A stretch of 64,000 nucleotides of DNA from Bicyclus anynana (GCF_947172395.1 NC_069088.1:2621501-2685500), one strand, 5' to 3'; shown: positions 9,932 through 20,450, numbered from the stretch's first letter. The notes: generated by a model from the letters alone, not told the origin. Made by a program: numbers and translations.

Positions 9932-10585
9932 CTATTGTCTCTTGATCGCGCCGCACGTCGCTTCGGTGTGCGGCATGCGGCTCGAGACACATAGGGATGA
10001 TGACAGTTTTTTAAATTGTATATAAATTAAGAGTATGCTAATAGTAAAGCAATTTTGCAAAAGGAACAGGGTATCTGCGATCATTACTTTCGGAGCTACA
10101 GGGATTTTAAGGATCCCTGAAAAACGCCCCATACAAAATGGCACGAACTAATGACGTCGTAGGTAATGTAATAATCGTTAGATTTGTATGTGCGCTCAAA
10201 CAAAATTACTAGTATCTTTGTTATTTGTGCGTTTATGTTTATAAATATAAAAATTATATAAAATGTCACATTTAATGTAAGGAAGCTAAAACTATATGAA
10301 TTTTCATCTAACTACGATAAAAAAATTCAATAGATTTTGAAATTTTATAATCTCATTTATTTTGCTAATATCCAGACAATCTTTGCTTTTTATGAATAAA
10401 TTAGTTAACAAATAAATTAAATAACCCTATTTACCCGAATGTATCATAAAAATTAATATATTCAAACCTAGTCATCATTCCCATTGCATGAAAAACGTCA
10501 AGAGTGGTGTTTTGTACCGTCGGCGGCGTGCTGCTGCGGCGCGACGTACACCGCTGCGGCGTGCGGTGCTATCAAGAGACCAAAG
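9932..10585. mobile_element. Non-autonomous DNA transposon with long GC-rich inverted ends
   Basis: The left end CTATTGTCTCTTGATCGCGC continues CGCACGTCGCTTCGGTGTG. The reverse-complemented right end is CTTTGGTCTCTTGATAGCAC and continues CGCACGCCGCAGCGGTGT. The match holds over about 40 bp with scattered changes. It is 654 bp, with an AT-rich interior and no transposase frame. The frames at 9932-10144 and 10484-10711 are in the GC-rich ends and are not genes. The superfamily is not clear; no clean target duplication was found. Confidence 0.75.
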
Positions 10586-11173
10586 TTTAGCACTTTTGGT
10601 TATGATTGTACCTGCGTAGACAACAGTATTATTTTTGTTTCAACTTACTTGCCGAGGTCTATACCTTCTCGCACTTTTGAACTTGTCCTGAATAATGTGC
10701 CATCATGCTGAGGTATTTTTGTTTCACTGATTTTTCAGTCTGAAATGTGGTTTTTGGTGTAATTACAGGCAAAATAAAGCTTACCAGGGTGAAGGGCAAC
10801 GCAGTATGTATTGTAAGCAAGCGTGACTGCTTGATTTTTTTTCATTTAAATGTAACCTGTATATCAGTAGGTAAAAGAACTTTGAATCTTATAATGCTAA
10901 TAAATAACATATTTTATTCCTGAAAGGTGAGGATGAAACGGCGAGGCATCAATAGTGAACAATATTCTCAGAAAAAAATATTCTCTATATTTCATAAAGC
11001 TCGCTTATGCATAACAGTAACGGGCGAATGCACTTTCAGAGAAAAGTGAAATTGATAACAGCAAAACTTTTATATTACTACGCTATTGTATGAGTACATA
11101 AAGTAAAATACGAGTATTAAAATCCTCGAATCTAGTTAGCTGTGACGAGTCCTTGAGGAACTTAATACAAAAT
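10586..11173. other. No gene recognised
   Basis: Unassigned AT-rich DNA apart from the short motif at 11022-11062 that matches 9322-9365. Confidence 0.4.
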
Positions 11174-11387
11174 TTGGCTGTTGGGAGGCTTCGGACGTGG
11201 CTAGTTACCACCCTACCGACAAGCGATTTAGCTTTTTGATATGATGTCGTGTGGAAACCGAAAGGGATGTGGATTTTCACCCTTTCACAAGTTAGGCCGC
11301 CTCCATCTTAAATTGCATCATCACTTACCATCAGGTGAGATTGCAGTCATGGGCTAACTTGTAATGAATAAAATAAAAAAAAATAAT
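11174..11387 (+). mobile_element. SINE-A copy, 5'-truncated
   Basis: Body and tail only: TGGGAGGCTTCGGACGTGG, TAGTTACCACCCTACCGAC, ACTTACCATCAGGTGAGATT and GGGCTAACTTGTAATGAAT plus an A-rich end. The tRNA-like head is absent, as expected of incomplete reverse transcription. Confidence 0.85.
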
Positions 11388-11423
11388 TTTTTTAATCAGC
11401 ATAATTATTTTAGGGTCCACAGG

Positions 11424-11760
11424 ACCAGGCGATCGAATCAGAAATGAGGAGTTCCGCAGACGAACCAAAGTCACTGACATAGCTCAGCGAGTCGCTAAGC
11501 TGAAGTGGCAATGGGCAGGCCACATAGTTCGAAGAGCCGATGGACGTTGGTGTCCCAAGGTGCTGGAATGGTGAGCACGCACCGGAAAGCTCAGTGTTGG
11601 TCGACGTCCCACTACGTGGACCGAAGACATCAAGTGGGTTGCAGGGAGCCTCTGGATGCTGGCGGCTCGAGACCGTTTTATTTGGAAGTCCATGCAAGAG
11701 GCCTTTGTCCAGCAGTGGACGTCCATCGGCTAATAATGATGATGATGATGATGATGATGA
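11424..11760 (+). mobile_element. RTE-like LINE tail, almost open C-terminus
   Basis: The frame 11431-11733 reads DRIRNEE, RRTKVTDIAQRVAKLKWQWA, HIVRRADGRWCPKVLEW, then one stop (CGA to TGA). It continues RTGKLSVGRRPTTWTEDIKW and ends QQWTSIG stop, followed by (ATG)n. That is the last ~100 residues of an RTE-like ORF2, downstream of the reverse transcriptase core. Only one in-frame stop shows it is one of the younger copies in the window. It is 5'-truncated and cannot move by itself. Confidence 0.9.
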
Positions 11761-12756
11761 CGATTAGCGTGAATAATTGGAGATATTTTATTCGTATTCC
11801 TACTTATAAATTACTATATCTATATTGCAATTTAAAATAGTGATGGCCTTGACAAATGTTCCCTTAAAGCGAGAGTTTTTAAATTTTTTTATCCGTATCA
11901 TAACCGCATCTAAATCAGACTAGTAATTTTGGAGATAATTTAGAAACACATAATACCCTCTCCGTACTACGTACCATCGTAGGTATAAAAAATGTCAACA
12001 AAATTTGCTGGATATTTCATTCTAATGAAAATCTAGTAATCTAATTTGGGAGTTTGACATATCTAGGGACGAAATTGAGACTAAAGGTCGCAGCTCATTA
12101 ATATTAACGACATGAAGGTATATCGATGTCGCCGTGAGCCCTTTGACCATCAAATATTCAATTTATAAAGGCTTACTTACTTACGTTTGCAAGTAAAAAT
12201 CGTTATGTAATTGTGGCATACCTAATTGGATATATTTTTTTAATACTAAAAATGTATTTTATGTACGTTTTCTATTTTATGTTTTTACTCAATCAGTAAT
12301 TCTGATGATATGCAATTATTCTGTGTATCTTTCTTCGTCTCTTAAAATCTTAGTAAGTAAAATCTTAGTAAGTACCTAATGTGGCTGTGTGATGTACCGC
12401 ACGTTCTAATGTGGCTTTGATAGACGTGCTGATTGTTAAAGCCAAAATGTGGCTGGTAGCTAATAAGCCCTATATTAACATAGACAAATCAATTTACTTT
12501 TAACTTTTTGACTTTGAATGTATAACTTAAACTATATTGTCTATGCAATCAATATATAAAATGTGTAATGAAAATTCAAATCAATCGTATTTTCCAGAGA
12601 GACATCTCATTCATCATTTTTTCTCATCTCTCTCTTTTTCTGATTCTGCAAACATTAAGAGATCCTGCTGTCAGTACGTCATTTGTGAAAATTTAGTATT
12701 TACACTGGTAATTTGTATTATAATATGTACGCATAATACATGACAAATTTATTAAA
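11761..12756. other. No gene recognised
   Basis: About 1 kb of AT-rich DNA. A short imperfect duplication AAAATCTTAGTAAGTA is at about 12343-12374. No repeat family is recognised and the frame at 12537-12743 is not protein-like. Confidence 0.4.
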
Positions 12757-12780
12757 AATCTATACTAATATTCTATAGAG

Positions 12781-13085
12781 GCGTGATAGCCCAGTGGATA
12801 TTACCTCTGCCTCCGATTCCGGAGGGTGTGGGTTTGAATCCGGTCCGAGGCATGCACCTCCAACTTTTCAGTTTTGTGCATTTTAAGAAATTAAACATCA
12901 CGTGTCTCAAACGGTGAAGGAAAAATCGTGAGAAAACCTGCATACCAGAGACTTTCCTTAATTCTCTGCGTGTGTGAAGTCTGCCAATCCGCATTGGGCC
13001 AGCGTGATGGACTATTGGCCTAACCCCTCTCATTCTGAGAGGAGACTCGAGCACATCAGTGAGTGAATGATGAATATGGGTTGAT
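12781..13085 (+). mobile_element. SINE-B copy, full length, with target duplication
   Basis: It starts GCGTGATAGCCCAGTGGAT, has box B GGTTTGAATCCGG (one change from the usual GGTTCGAATCC) and ends GAATATGGGTTGAT. It is flanked by AATATTCTATAGAG (12767-12780) and AATATTATAAAGAG (13086-13099), a 14-bp target duplication with two differences. The target was the 3' end of the repeat D copy that continues at 13086. Box A and B mark a tRNA-derived, pol III-type SINE. Confidence 0.9.
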
Positions 13086-13271
13086 AATATTATAAAGAGG
13101 AAATATTTGTTTGTTCGTTTGCATCGAAGGGGCTCTGAAACTACTGAATTGTTTTGAAAAATTCATTCACTGTTGGGAAGCTACACTATACCCGAGTGCT
13201 ATAGGCCATATTTTATCCCCGTATTCCTACGGGAACGAGGCGAGGGTGAAACCGTGCAGCGTCTGCTACTA
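13086..13271 (-). mobile_element. Repeat D copy interrupted by SINE-B
   Basis: On the minus strand it starts AGCAGACGCTGCACGGTTTC and ends CTCTTTATAATATT, the outermost bases of which lie at 12757-12780 beyond the SINE-B insertion. Landmarks: GGGGATAAAATATGGCCTAT and GAATTTTTCAAAACAATTCAG-type words. Confidence 0.8.
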
Positions 13272-13528
13272 AATTGTAAATGTAGAAGCTTTCTGTTTTC
13301 AGTGGATATTTATTTTGATGTACTATGGCTATCAAGTCTCGGCTAATTGGTTAGCAAGCTCATCTTGCCGGACATTGATTTATCTGACAGCGGAGTCGAG
13401 GTTTTTAAGCAAAAACTAAAATTTATTTACTAGTCGCGGTGCGGTGGGAAAAGGCGTGGAAAAGTTAATGTTTGAGTAGGAATTAGATAGATATACATTA
13501 AATATTAAATTCTCAAAACATCATATTA

Positions 13529-13702
13529 CTATAATATTATAAAGAGGTAAAGTTTGTAGGGGCTAATCTCTGGATTTACAGAACCGATTTTGAAATTTTA
13601 TTTACCACTTGAAAGCCACATTATTTGTGAGTGTCGTAGGCTATATTTAATTTCCCTACTCTCATAGGAACGAGAACTACACGGGTAAAACCGCGAGCTA
13701 GT
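13529..13702 (-). mobile_element. Repeat D copy
   Basis: The minus strand reads CTAGCTCGCGGTTTTACCCG at the head and CTCTTTATAATATTATAGT at the end. It is about 170 bp and shares AAAATCGGTTCTGTAAATCC with the copy at 3749. Confidence 0.75.
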
Positions 13703-14084
13703 CATTCATAAATAGGAAACATCTTCTGTAGCTAAACTCGTTATACATTTTTTCTAATCTTTAGAAACATACATAGTAGTAAAAATTGCAGTTAATCGGG
13801 TAAAGCAGTAAACTGCCATTTCTCTAGCTATCAGCCTGAGTATCCAGGGTAAAATTTACTCCATAATTCCCGAGGGTTTGAAAACAATTGTATATATCGG
13901 GGCATCGACTATATTCCACTTCTGATATCGGCGGAGTCGTAGTCTAAGAGCAGGTTCTAAGCTTTATGTGTCAAGGATGGCAGATACACAAAGTAACACC
14001 ATCAATTATCACCGAATCGATCACTTAACTTACAACTACAGGTCTACCCTCTAGTTACACTTGATCAAGTACAGCGCTGATACC

Positions 14085-14235
14085 ATCACATGTAAACCGA
14101 GATTAACTATCGAATAGCAAGGAGTCAATCACCAGCGAATGTCAGACTTGTAACTGATCCAGTTGGGTTAAAGGGCCCTTTTACAGTTAACTAATACTCC
14201 CCCATTCTCCGCTCGTATTTGCTATTACTATTAAC
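14085..14235 (+). repeat. Unnamed repeat shared with 48310-48455
   Basis: The core GGGTTAAAGGGCCCTTTTAC then AGTTAACTAATACT and CTCCGCTCG matches GGGTTAAAGGATCCTTTGAC, TGTTAGCAAACACT and CCACTCG at 48390-48440. Upstream GGAGTCAATCAC matches GGAGTCACGCAC. The element boundaries are not clear; an LTR or a MITE are both possible. Confidence 0.5.
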
Positions 14236-15037
14236 TCACCCACTGAAGTTCGGAAACACTATCACTATTTTAACACTGCACCATTACTATTTAACAACTG
14301 GAAGACGAGTATCCATTCCAAGAACTTGATTACACTGAACTACTCAACCAATAGGCTACAGAGTGGCAAGGCACCTCCACTCCGTAAAACGTACCGCCTA
14401 GGCGCCATTTTAACGCAATACAATTGCGTAATCAATTTTTCACAGTCTTATTTATTTAAACAGTAAATAATTAAATCCCAATTCCAAGAAACCTGAATCT
14501 AATATTATAACAATAATTAACGTAGATTTTGCTAACTTGTCAAATAACTCACTCGGCGACATATATAAGCGAAGCCGTAAGCAAAGGCTAGTAAATAAAT
14601 AAAACTTGCCTACAGAATATTAAAAAAAAATCGATGCAGAGATATTTTTCGTAGCCCTCAGAGAATATCACGGCTGGCAGCAGAAATACAATAGTGTTGT
14701 CAAAACGCTGTGATATATCGTCCCGGGGCCGGGTCCTGGCCGGACCTACAGATTCGTGGTCACTCGTCCGTGGTATTTGATGACGAAAACATTTTAAACG
14801 TATGGTCATGGTCACCGTTCTCCCAATTTTACGCTCTCTGGGCTTCTGTTTAGAATTTTTGACGTGAACACATCTTGTTATTGTAAAGTACAATACAGAA
14901 AATTGATAACACAAAAATCGGGTATATAGTTTAATCTTAAAGCTACAAACTGATGTTTTATAGAAATAGGATTTGATTTTTGTTTCTTACGATTAAACTC
15001 AAAAACTACATAGGTACCTTATTTAAAAATGTTTTCA
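14236..15037. other. No gene proven; GC-rich patch at 14690-14800
   Basis: The GC-rich patch (CCCGGGGCCGGGTCCTGGCC) lies in a minus-strand frame of 108 codons (14588-14914). The protein has no motif I know and is rich in R, S and F, so I do not call it a gene. The rest is AT-rich. Confidence 0.35.
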
Positions 15038-15134
15038 TTATTATAAAGCTACATTTTCACCGAGTAATAAAGGCTATGTTTTATCCCCCGTATTCCTACA
15101 GGAAATACGCGGGTGAAGGGGAGCGTTTGCTAGA
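15038..15134 (-). mobile_element. Repeat D fragment
   Basis: The minus strand has AGCAAACGCTCCCCTTCACC, GCGTATTTCCTGTAGGAATA, CGGGGGATAAAACATAGCC and TTTATAAT. It has lost the middle of the element. Confidence 0.6.
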
Positions 15135-15194
15135 TCATTATATTTACCACAAAGTTTTAAATACATATTTTTTCCGACTTTATGTTATAAGTGT

Positions 15195-15362
15195 GCCTAG
15201 TGGGAGTTTTCAATAAATTACTATCGCGTTATCCTAAACGAGAATTTGACTATATAGAATTCAAACAGTTGTGCAGTAGTGCCACTAGAGGCGCTGTTTC
15301 AATTCCGTAGAAATTCGCGTTTACGTTAACGCGATCGTCACAGTATTAAACTGCCACTAGGC
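15195..15362. mobile_element. 168-bp MITE with about 55-bp inverted ends
   Basis: The left end GCCTAGTGGGAGTTTTCAAT continues to ATCGCGTTATCCTAAACGAG. The reverse-complemented right end GCCTAGTGGCAGTTTAATAC continues to ATCGCGTTAACGTAAACGCG. The interior has CACTAGAGGCGCTGTTTC. It has no coding capacity. The ends cover most of the element, so it can fold into a long hairpin. Confidence 0.8.
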
Positions 15363-15574
15363 CCCCAGTAATCTTATATATACAAGAATCAACGACATTC
15401 ATTCTATATAATAAAGATTTTATACTAATAGATATGTCACTATCGCATAGAAGCTGAGGCGCACAAAAGCGGTTAATTGTCTTAATTTCATTAAGTCACA
15501 TAGTAAACAAAGGAAGTTATTTAAACAAATAATACCTAAATATTGTCTACAATGTCGAGTTGTTTTCAGTAAAA

Positions 15575-15700
15575 CTATTTATACATAAATATATAATGCA
15601 AGTGGACACAAAATGGTGTATAAGTAAGTGCGCTCAGTGGAGTAGCTAAATTCGGATCATGTTTTTCGGTGATTTTGTAGGCACGTAACATGTCTATAGT
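15575..15700 (-). mobile_element. hAT-like fragment, third copy of the 53.6-kb repeat
   Basis: GTGCGCTCAGTGGAGTAGCT then ATTCGGATCATG and GATTTTGTAGGCACGTAACA match the reverse complement of 53585-53740, as does the AT-rich ATACATAAATATATAATGCA flank. CAGTGGCGTAGC-type ends are seen in hAT elements; that placement is inference. Confidence 0.7.
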
Positions 15701-16570
15701 TTAAATATCGATGCCACATAAACCTTAATACACAAACATTACCTACTACTACTGTGAAGCCATAAAAATAAAATAATAATGATTATGCAATTATCGAAAT
15801 GCTATCTTCGTACTTTACGGACGTTAAAAGGAAACGAAAATTTTAAAAGGGAAAAACTTTTTCTGCCTCGCTTTTAAAGTTTTAAAAGACGTCTTTTTGT
15901 TTATACTTTGGAAACTAAAAAGGCGGTAAAACAGTACCGTAGTGTGTTCGGGCACTTTTTGGTAAAAGCAAAACTCTGACAGCGAATCTTTTCATCATTT
16001 CAAAAGGCCTTTTGCCGGTTCTTCTTTTAGAATCCCCCGAAACACACAGAGTACGTCACTGCAGAGGCACAGGCTAAAAGCAGATTACCATCAGTAATTA
16101 AAACGTAGATGCAATCATGACGCCCTGTACCGCACGTTGGATTCTTGGGACATACTGCTGGTTAGAACGTCCAATCATAATCAGTATACACAAAAGGTAA
16201 TATTAAGCCACCATACTGCTGCAATGCGGACTGGCAGACTTAGTTGGGCGAATTGAATATTTAATTCAATCTTACTGTGCTTTCCGAGGCATAGGGTGTA
16301 ACATCACTAATTAGTCTGAAAATATTTCATGTCATTTTTTCACAAAAAATATTTCAATATTTCAAAGCCCCTCACAAGAATCGAACTGAGGATCTCGTGA
16401 TGCAAATTCATAGAATATATTTAATATATTTTTAAAATTGTTTAGAAAGATTATTTTCAAATCATGTTAATTTTATTTTAAACATCCAATATAACAATAT
16501 CTTGCAATTTGTCGAAAACATATCTTTTCATTATTATATCACATATTTTTTTATTACTATCGTTATCGTT
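15701..16570. other. No gene; possible tRNA-like relic near 16370
   Basis: Unassigned DNA. At 16373-16420 the plus strand carries AAGAATCGAACTGAGGATCT, the complement of a tRNA-like box B, with no recognisable head beyond it. Confidence 0.35.
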
Positions 16571-16732
16571 CGTTATCAACCCACATTCGGCTCACTGCTG
16601 AGCTCGAGTCTCCTCTCAGAATGAGGTTGGGTTACGCCATAGTCCACCACGCTGGCCCAATGCGGATTGGCAGACTTCACACACGCAGATGATTAAGAAA
16701 ATTCTCTGGTATGCAGGTTTCCTCACGATGTT
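16571..16732 (-). mobile_element. SINE-B copy, 5'-truncated
   Basis: The complement of the SINE-B 3' half: GTTATCAACCCACATTCGGC through CAGACTTCACACACGCAG to GTTTCCTCACGATG. The tRNA-like head is absent. Confidence 0.85.
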
Positions 16733-17412
16733 TTTTTATTAGTATACTCTATTTTATTTATATTCGTTAAACTTCCTAACTGTATGTATCAGACTACAAT
16801 AGTTCCGTTGTTATGTACCGGTAAAACACGAAACAAAGCGCTCAAGATTACTAAACATAGTAATTTGTTCGACAAACTCTTCAAATATACGTCACGCTAT
16901 GTTACAGCTATATTGTTATTTGAGCGAGAGCTTGCAATAGCCAGACGTACCCCATTTTATGAAGGTTGAAAGATTATTTATCCAGCAGTAACCAGCTGCC
17001 CAATTCACTATTTTGGTCTTTATTATCAAACTATTGAAATAAACATCAAATCAATTCAAAAATGTCATCTACCTACTGTTTGATATCCACCCGTAGGCAC
17101 CGGATGACATTTGTGCACATAAAATCTCAATTTCGTATGTCAACTAACAATTACTTTAAACTTAGTGACTGCAGAAGGTATTCGTTAAAGAAAGTTCCTA
17201 CACCTACAGTTTTACACAAAAGGTCAAACGATCTCTGTATCAGATGCAATCTCTCTTCGACGTCTCCAAAATAAGCTGCAGGTGTCCCTATGCGCAGTTC
17301 TTACGAGTACATCGTAGCGCGGGGTGATGCCCAGACGCTCCGCCCCTACGTAAACGGTGATTTCTACAATCTTATATTGCGCAGATTAACGCACGATATT
17401 TCGAAATATACA
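16733..17412. other. Unassigned; GC-richer patch 17281-17395
   Basis: The patch at 17281-17395 is open on the minus strand for about 50 codons (residues such as VGAERLGITPRYDVLVRTAH). It stands out from its AT-rich surroundings. No family is recognised. It may be a LINE tail or a small exon; I make no call. Confidence 0.3.
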
Positions 17413-17711
17413 TCGTTATCAACCCATATTCGGCTCACTGCTGAGCTCGAGTCTCCTCTCAGAATAAGAGGGGTTAGGCCAATAGTCCACCACGCTGGCC
17501 CAAAGCGGATGGGCAGACTTCACACACTCAGAGAATTAAGAAAATTCTCTGGTATGTAGGTTTCCTCACGATGTTTTCCTTCACCGTTTTAGACACGTGA
17601 TATTTAATTTCTTAAAATGCATACAACTGAAAAGTTGGAGGTGCATGCTCCGGACCGGATTCGAACCCACATTTTCTGGAGGCAGAGGTCATCCACTGGG
17701 TTATGACGGGT
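17413..17711 (-). mobile_element. SINE-B copy, near full length
   Basis: The complement of the whole family order, ending at the right with GGATTCGAACCCACA (box B) and ATCCACTGGGTTATGACGGG (box A region). Confidence 0.85.
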
Positions 17712-18065
17712 CTCGTGGACAGTGGTAATATACATCCTTAAATCTAAAGCCAAACAAATTTATAGAGGTAGACAAACTGTAGAAGACATCTCTAATACGT
17801 TTAGCGCTATAAAAGCAGACACTCATACAAAGCAGTTTTGCTTGCTTTAGTCTGAAAATCTAAAGGGTGCAAAGGCCGAAACTGTCAGTTGCAAAGACTT
17901 TTTCAGTTTCAACGAAAATAGCAAAATCCTTTTAGCTCGGAGTCAAAGTGATTTTTTTCCACCGTCCAGATTTTATGTCTGTTTATGTTAGATTTTATAT
18001 CGATATTATGATATGATGAAAACCTTTAAAGCGGAATGCCCGTCCCCGGCCTAGGCCTACCCTTC
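17712..18065. other. No gene or repeat recognised
   Basis: Moderately AT-rich DNA between a SINE-B and an RTE fragment. Nothing assignable is seen. Confidence 0.4.
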
Positions 18066-18490
18066 ATCATATCAGCCGATGGACGTCCACTGTAGGACAA
18101 AGGCCCTTTGTAGGGACTTTCAAACAACACGATACTGAGCCGCCTGTCCACTTGGTCTACCTACACTGCGCTTTGTAGTGTGTGGTCGCCATTCCAGCAC
18201 CTGGAGTTCCATCGGCGAATTATGTGCCCCGTCCATTGCCACTTGAGCTCTGCGACTCGTTGAGCTATGTTGGTGACTTTGATCTGTGGATCTTCTCATT
18301 CCTGATTCTATCACGCAGAGATACTCCGCGCATAGCTCGTTCCGTCGCCCGACATTGTGTCACTCTGAGCCTTCTAATGAGGCCCATAGTTAGCGACCAA
18401 CTCTCGGAACCATAGGTCATCACTGGCAACACGCACCGTTCGAAGACTTTTGTCTTCAGGCACTGAGGAATTTCGGAGGCCTACCCTTAC
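18066..18490 (-). mobile_element. RTE-like LINE tail with deletions
   Basis: The plus strand has the complement of the WTSIG end (CAGCCGATGGACGTCCACTG) and of RVTQRAMERAM (the GCGCATAGCTCGTTCCGTCG region). It extends to the GGCACTGAGGAATTTCGGA segment that encodes SEIPQ. Compared with the fuller copy at 63273 it lacks much of the CPKVLEW to DDIKRVAG interval. It is 5'-truncated and multiply broken. Confidence 0.85.
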
Positions 18491-18994
18491 CGCCCGGCAA
18501 CTTACTTAAAATTTTGATAATTCTACTTTAATAATGAAATCATTACTTTATCAAAAAAACTTTGCTACAACGTTATAAGACATTTTAAATTCAACTTTAA
18601 TTTGTCCACAACGGGGACAAGCTTTGACTATACAGCCTGAGTGTTACGTTATTTCTTGAAGACTTTTGATTGGGTTGTTTGTTCGTTTTCTTGTTTGTTA
18701 AGCTTGTTGGTAAAATACAGCTACAAAAAATAATACAGCTTCAAATGTTACTTCGCCGCTTTGGTACACCGGCGAACATTTTGCCCTAGTTTTAGTTTTA
18801 GTTTGCCTATACTTTTATTAAGTTAATTAATTATCCAGATTTATATATCATATTAACATCTCCATATACTTATTATGTATTTATACGGGGGTATACCTGG
18901 GTTCCCTGGTTCGACGTTGTATGGGCCGATGGGCATAATTTTCCCTTTACCATTCTCTTGCTCTCATTATAATTATAAGACGGAAGGGGGGTTT
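18491..18994. other. No gene recognised
   Basis: AT-rich DNA containing a short run TTTTAGTTTTAGTTTG. Nothing else is seen. Confidence 0.4.
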
Positions 18995-19105
18995 GGGGCT
19001 TATACTCACTACGCTCCAATACGTGCTCGAGCTGGCGTTCGAACCTAGGATTTCTCTATTGAAAACCAAAGCAGTACCAATTGCGTCAGAGAGGCCAAAG
19101 AAAAT
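18995..19105 (-). mobile_element. tRNA-like SINE head, another family
   Basis: The minus strand reads GGCCTCTCTGACGCAATTGG (box A region) then AATCCTAGGTTCGAACGCCA (box B), at tRNA-like spacing. The head differs from SINE-A, SINE-B and SINE-F. The body beyond box B is short. It is not an intact tRNA, because the acceptor and anticodon stems do not pair well by eye. Confidence 0.5.
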
Positions 19106-19619
19106 GCACCATTTTAGTTAGGTATAAAGATGTAGTTAATTCTGAAACATCTCCTTTTCAGAGGTTGTTTTAAACTTAGATAGTTTCATTATAATCTAAT
19201 GAAGCTCACTATTTAATACTTAGTTTCCAGATGAAACTACAGTAGTTTACAGAACAAGTGATTAAAGCGTCACTGCTTGTCACAGCGGGCGCCTAAATTG
19301 ACGTCAATAATTAATTCTGTGGCCTGCCGTTTGTTTACCTTCAGGAGCTCGGTACTTTCACAGATTTATACTTTGGTTACAATACAGCTAAATGCAGTTT
19401 AATGAAATCCAATTTGTTTGCATCATTGTAACTCGAAATCGCGAAGCTGTACGGGCGGGGCATGTAGTTGGAAGATTTACAGTGTTTACAGTGTTAGTTG
19501 ACATAATCTTTTGACACCTCAATCACTAAAGCTTAGGCGCTACGGTGGAACACACAAACATATATACACTGTCAAAATCATTACTCTCTCTTTTGGATTC
19601 GCCGTTGTCAAGTAAAAAT
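19106..19619. other. No gene or repeat recognised
   Basis: Contains a short duplication TTACAGTGTTTACAGTGTTA at about 19479. Otherwise unassigned. Confidence 0.4.
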
Positions 19620-19730
19620 TAGGCGAATTGCAGGGAACCACTGGATTCTGGCGGCTTGTGGCGTGTTGTTTGAAAGTCCTGTGCCTGTTTCCTGCTGTGG
19701 ACGTTCATCGGTTGATGATAATGATGAATT
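19620..19730 (+). mobile_element. RTE-like LINE 3' tip
   Basis: The plus strand has GGCGAATTGCAGGGAACCAC (IRRIAGNH region), TGTTTGAAAGTCCTG and GTGGACGTTCATCGG (WTFIG) followed by TGATGATAATGATG. Only the last 35 or so codons remain. Confidence 0.8.
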
Positions 19731-19881
19731 CGGAACTATATAACTCAAAACTGCTATACCTGATTCATTTGCAACTCATTATACTCTTATCAATATTCAG
19801 CTTACGTGGATCTATAGCTAGGTGAGCTTTCTACTACGTATTTAAGTAACGACACGGTTTGGCTACATACCTTACCATACT

Positions 19882-20033
19882 TTATCAGCCGATAGACGTC
19901 CACTGCTGGATATAGACCTTTTGCATGGACCTCCAAGCACAACTGGCTCGAGCGGCTTCCTGCAAACCGCTTGATATCTTCGGTCCACCTAGTCGAGGGT
20001 TGTTCCGGTGCGGGGTTGCCATTACAAGCTACA
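19882..20033 (-). mobile_element. RTE-like LINE 3' tip, opposite orientation
   Basis: The plus strand starts TATCAGCCGATAGACGTCCA (complement of the WTSIG end). It continues with the complement of the IKRVAG and SVGRP regions. The trinucleotide run is missing. It converges with the copy at 19620. Confidence 0.8.
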
Positions 20034-20296
20034 TATTGTTGTTAAATTAGTGTATACTTTGTAAATACAAGTGTATACAATTGAGTTCTCCATGAGATGC
20101 ATTCGCGTTGGCATTAATTTATATGATTTTATTTTTGATGAAATATTTTCTTTTTTTGGTAGGTTCAACTGAGTTTACTAGATATACTTCATTACCTATC
20201 AACTTACGAGTATTGTAACGTTCCAATGTAGAATCAATTCTTTTTGGAGAAGGGATTTAGAGCGTGGAACCCACGACACAGTTTAATACGTGTAAG

Positions 20297-20450
20297 TTTT
20301 TTATTTTTTACAAGTTAGCCCTTGACGACAATATCACCTGATGGTAAGTGATGATGCAATCTAAGATGGAAAGGATGGAAGGAGTGTGGATTTCATCCTA
20401 CTCGAGCTCAGCAGTGAGTCGAATATGGGTTGATAATAATAATAATAATA
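20297..20450. mobile_element. Chimeric SINE: SINE-A tail joined to SINE-B end
   Basis: The left half is the SINE-A tail on the minus strand (TTTTTACAAGTTAGCCCTTG, CACCTGATGGTAAGTGATGA). At about 20400 it changes to the SINE-B 3' end on the plus strand (CGAGCTCAGCAGTGAGTCGA, ATGGGTTGATAATAATAA). Two families in opposite orientation are fused with no spacer. Confidence 0.8.

Noticed and set aside
11505..11840. 111-codon plus-strand open frame ending in a methionine run
   Set aside because: Wrong frame of the RTE tail; the methionine run is the (ATG)n tail read as codons.
14588..14914. 108-codon minus-strand open frame over a GC-rich patch
   Set aside because: No domain, no splice or start context and unusual composition. 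Listed only as an unassigned patch.
15195..15362. A microRNA gene
   Set aside because: The hairpin is explained by MITE inverted ends, and nothing in the sequence alone points to Drosha processing.
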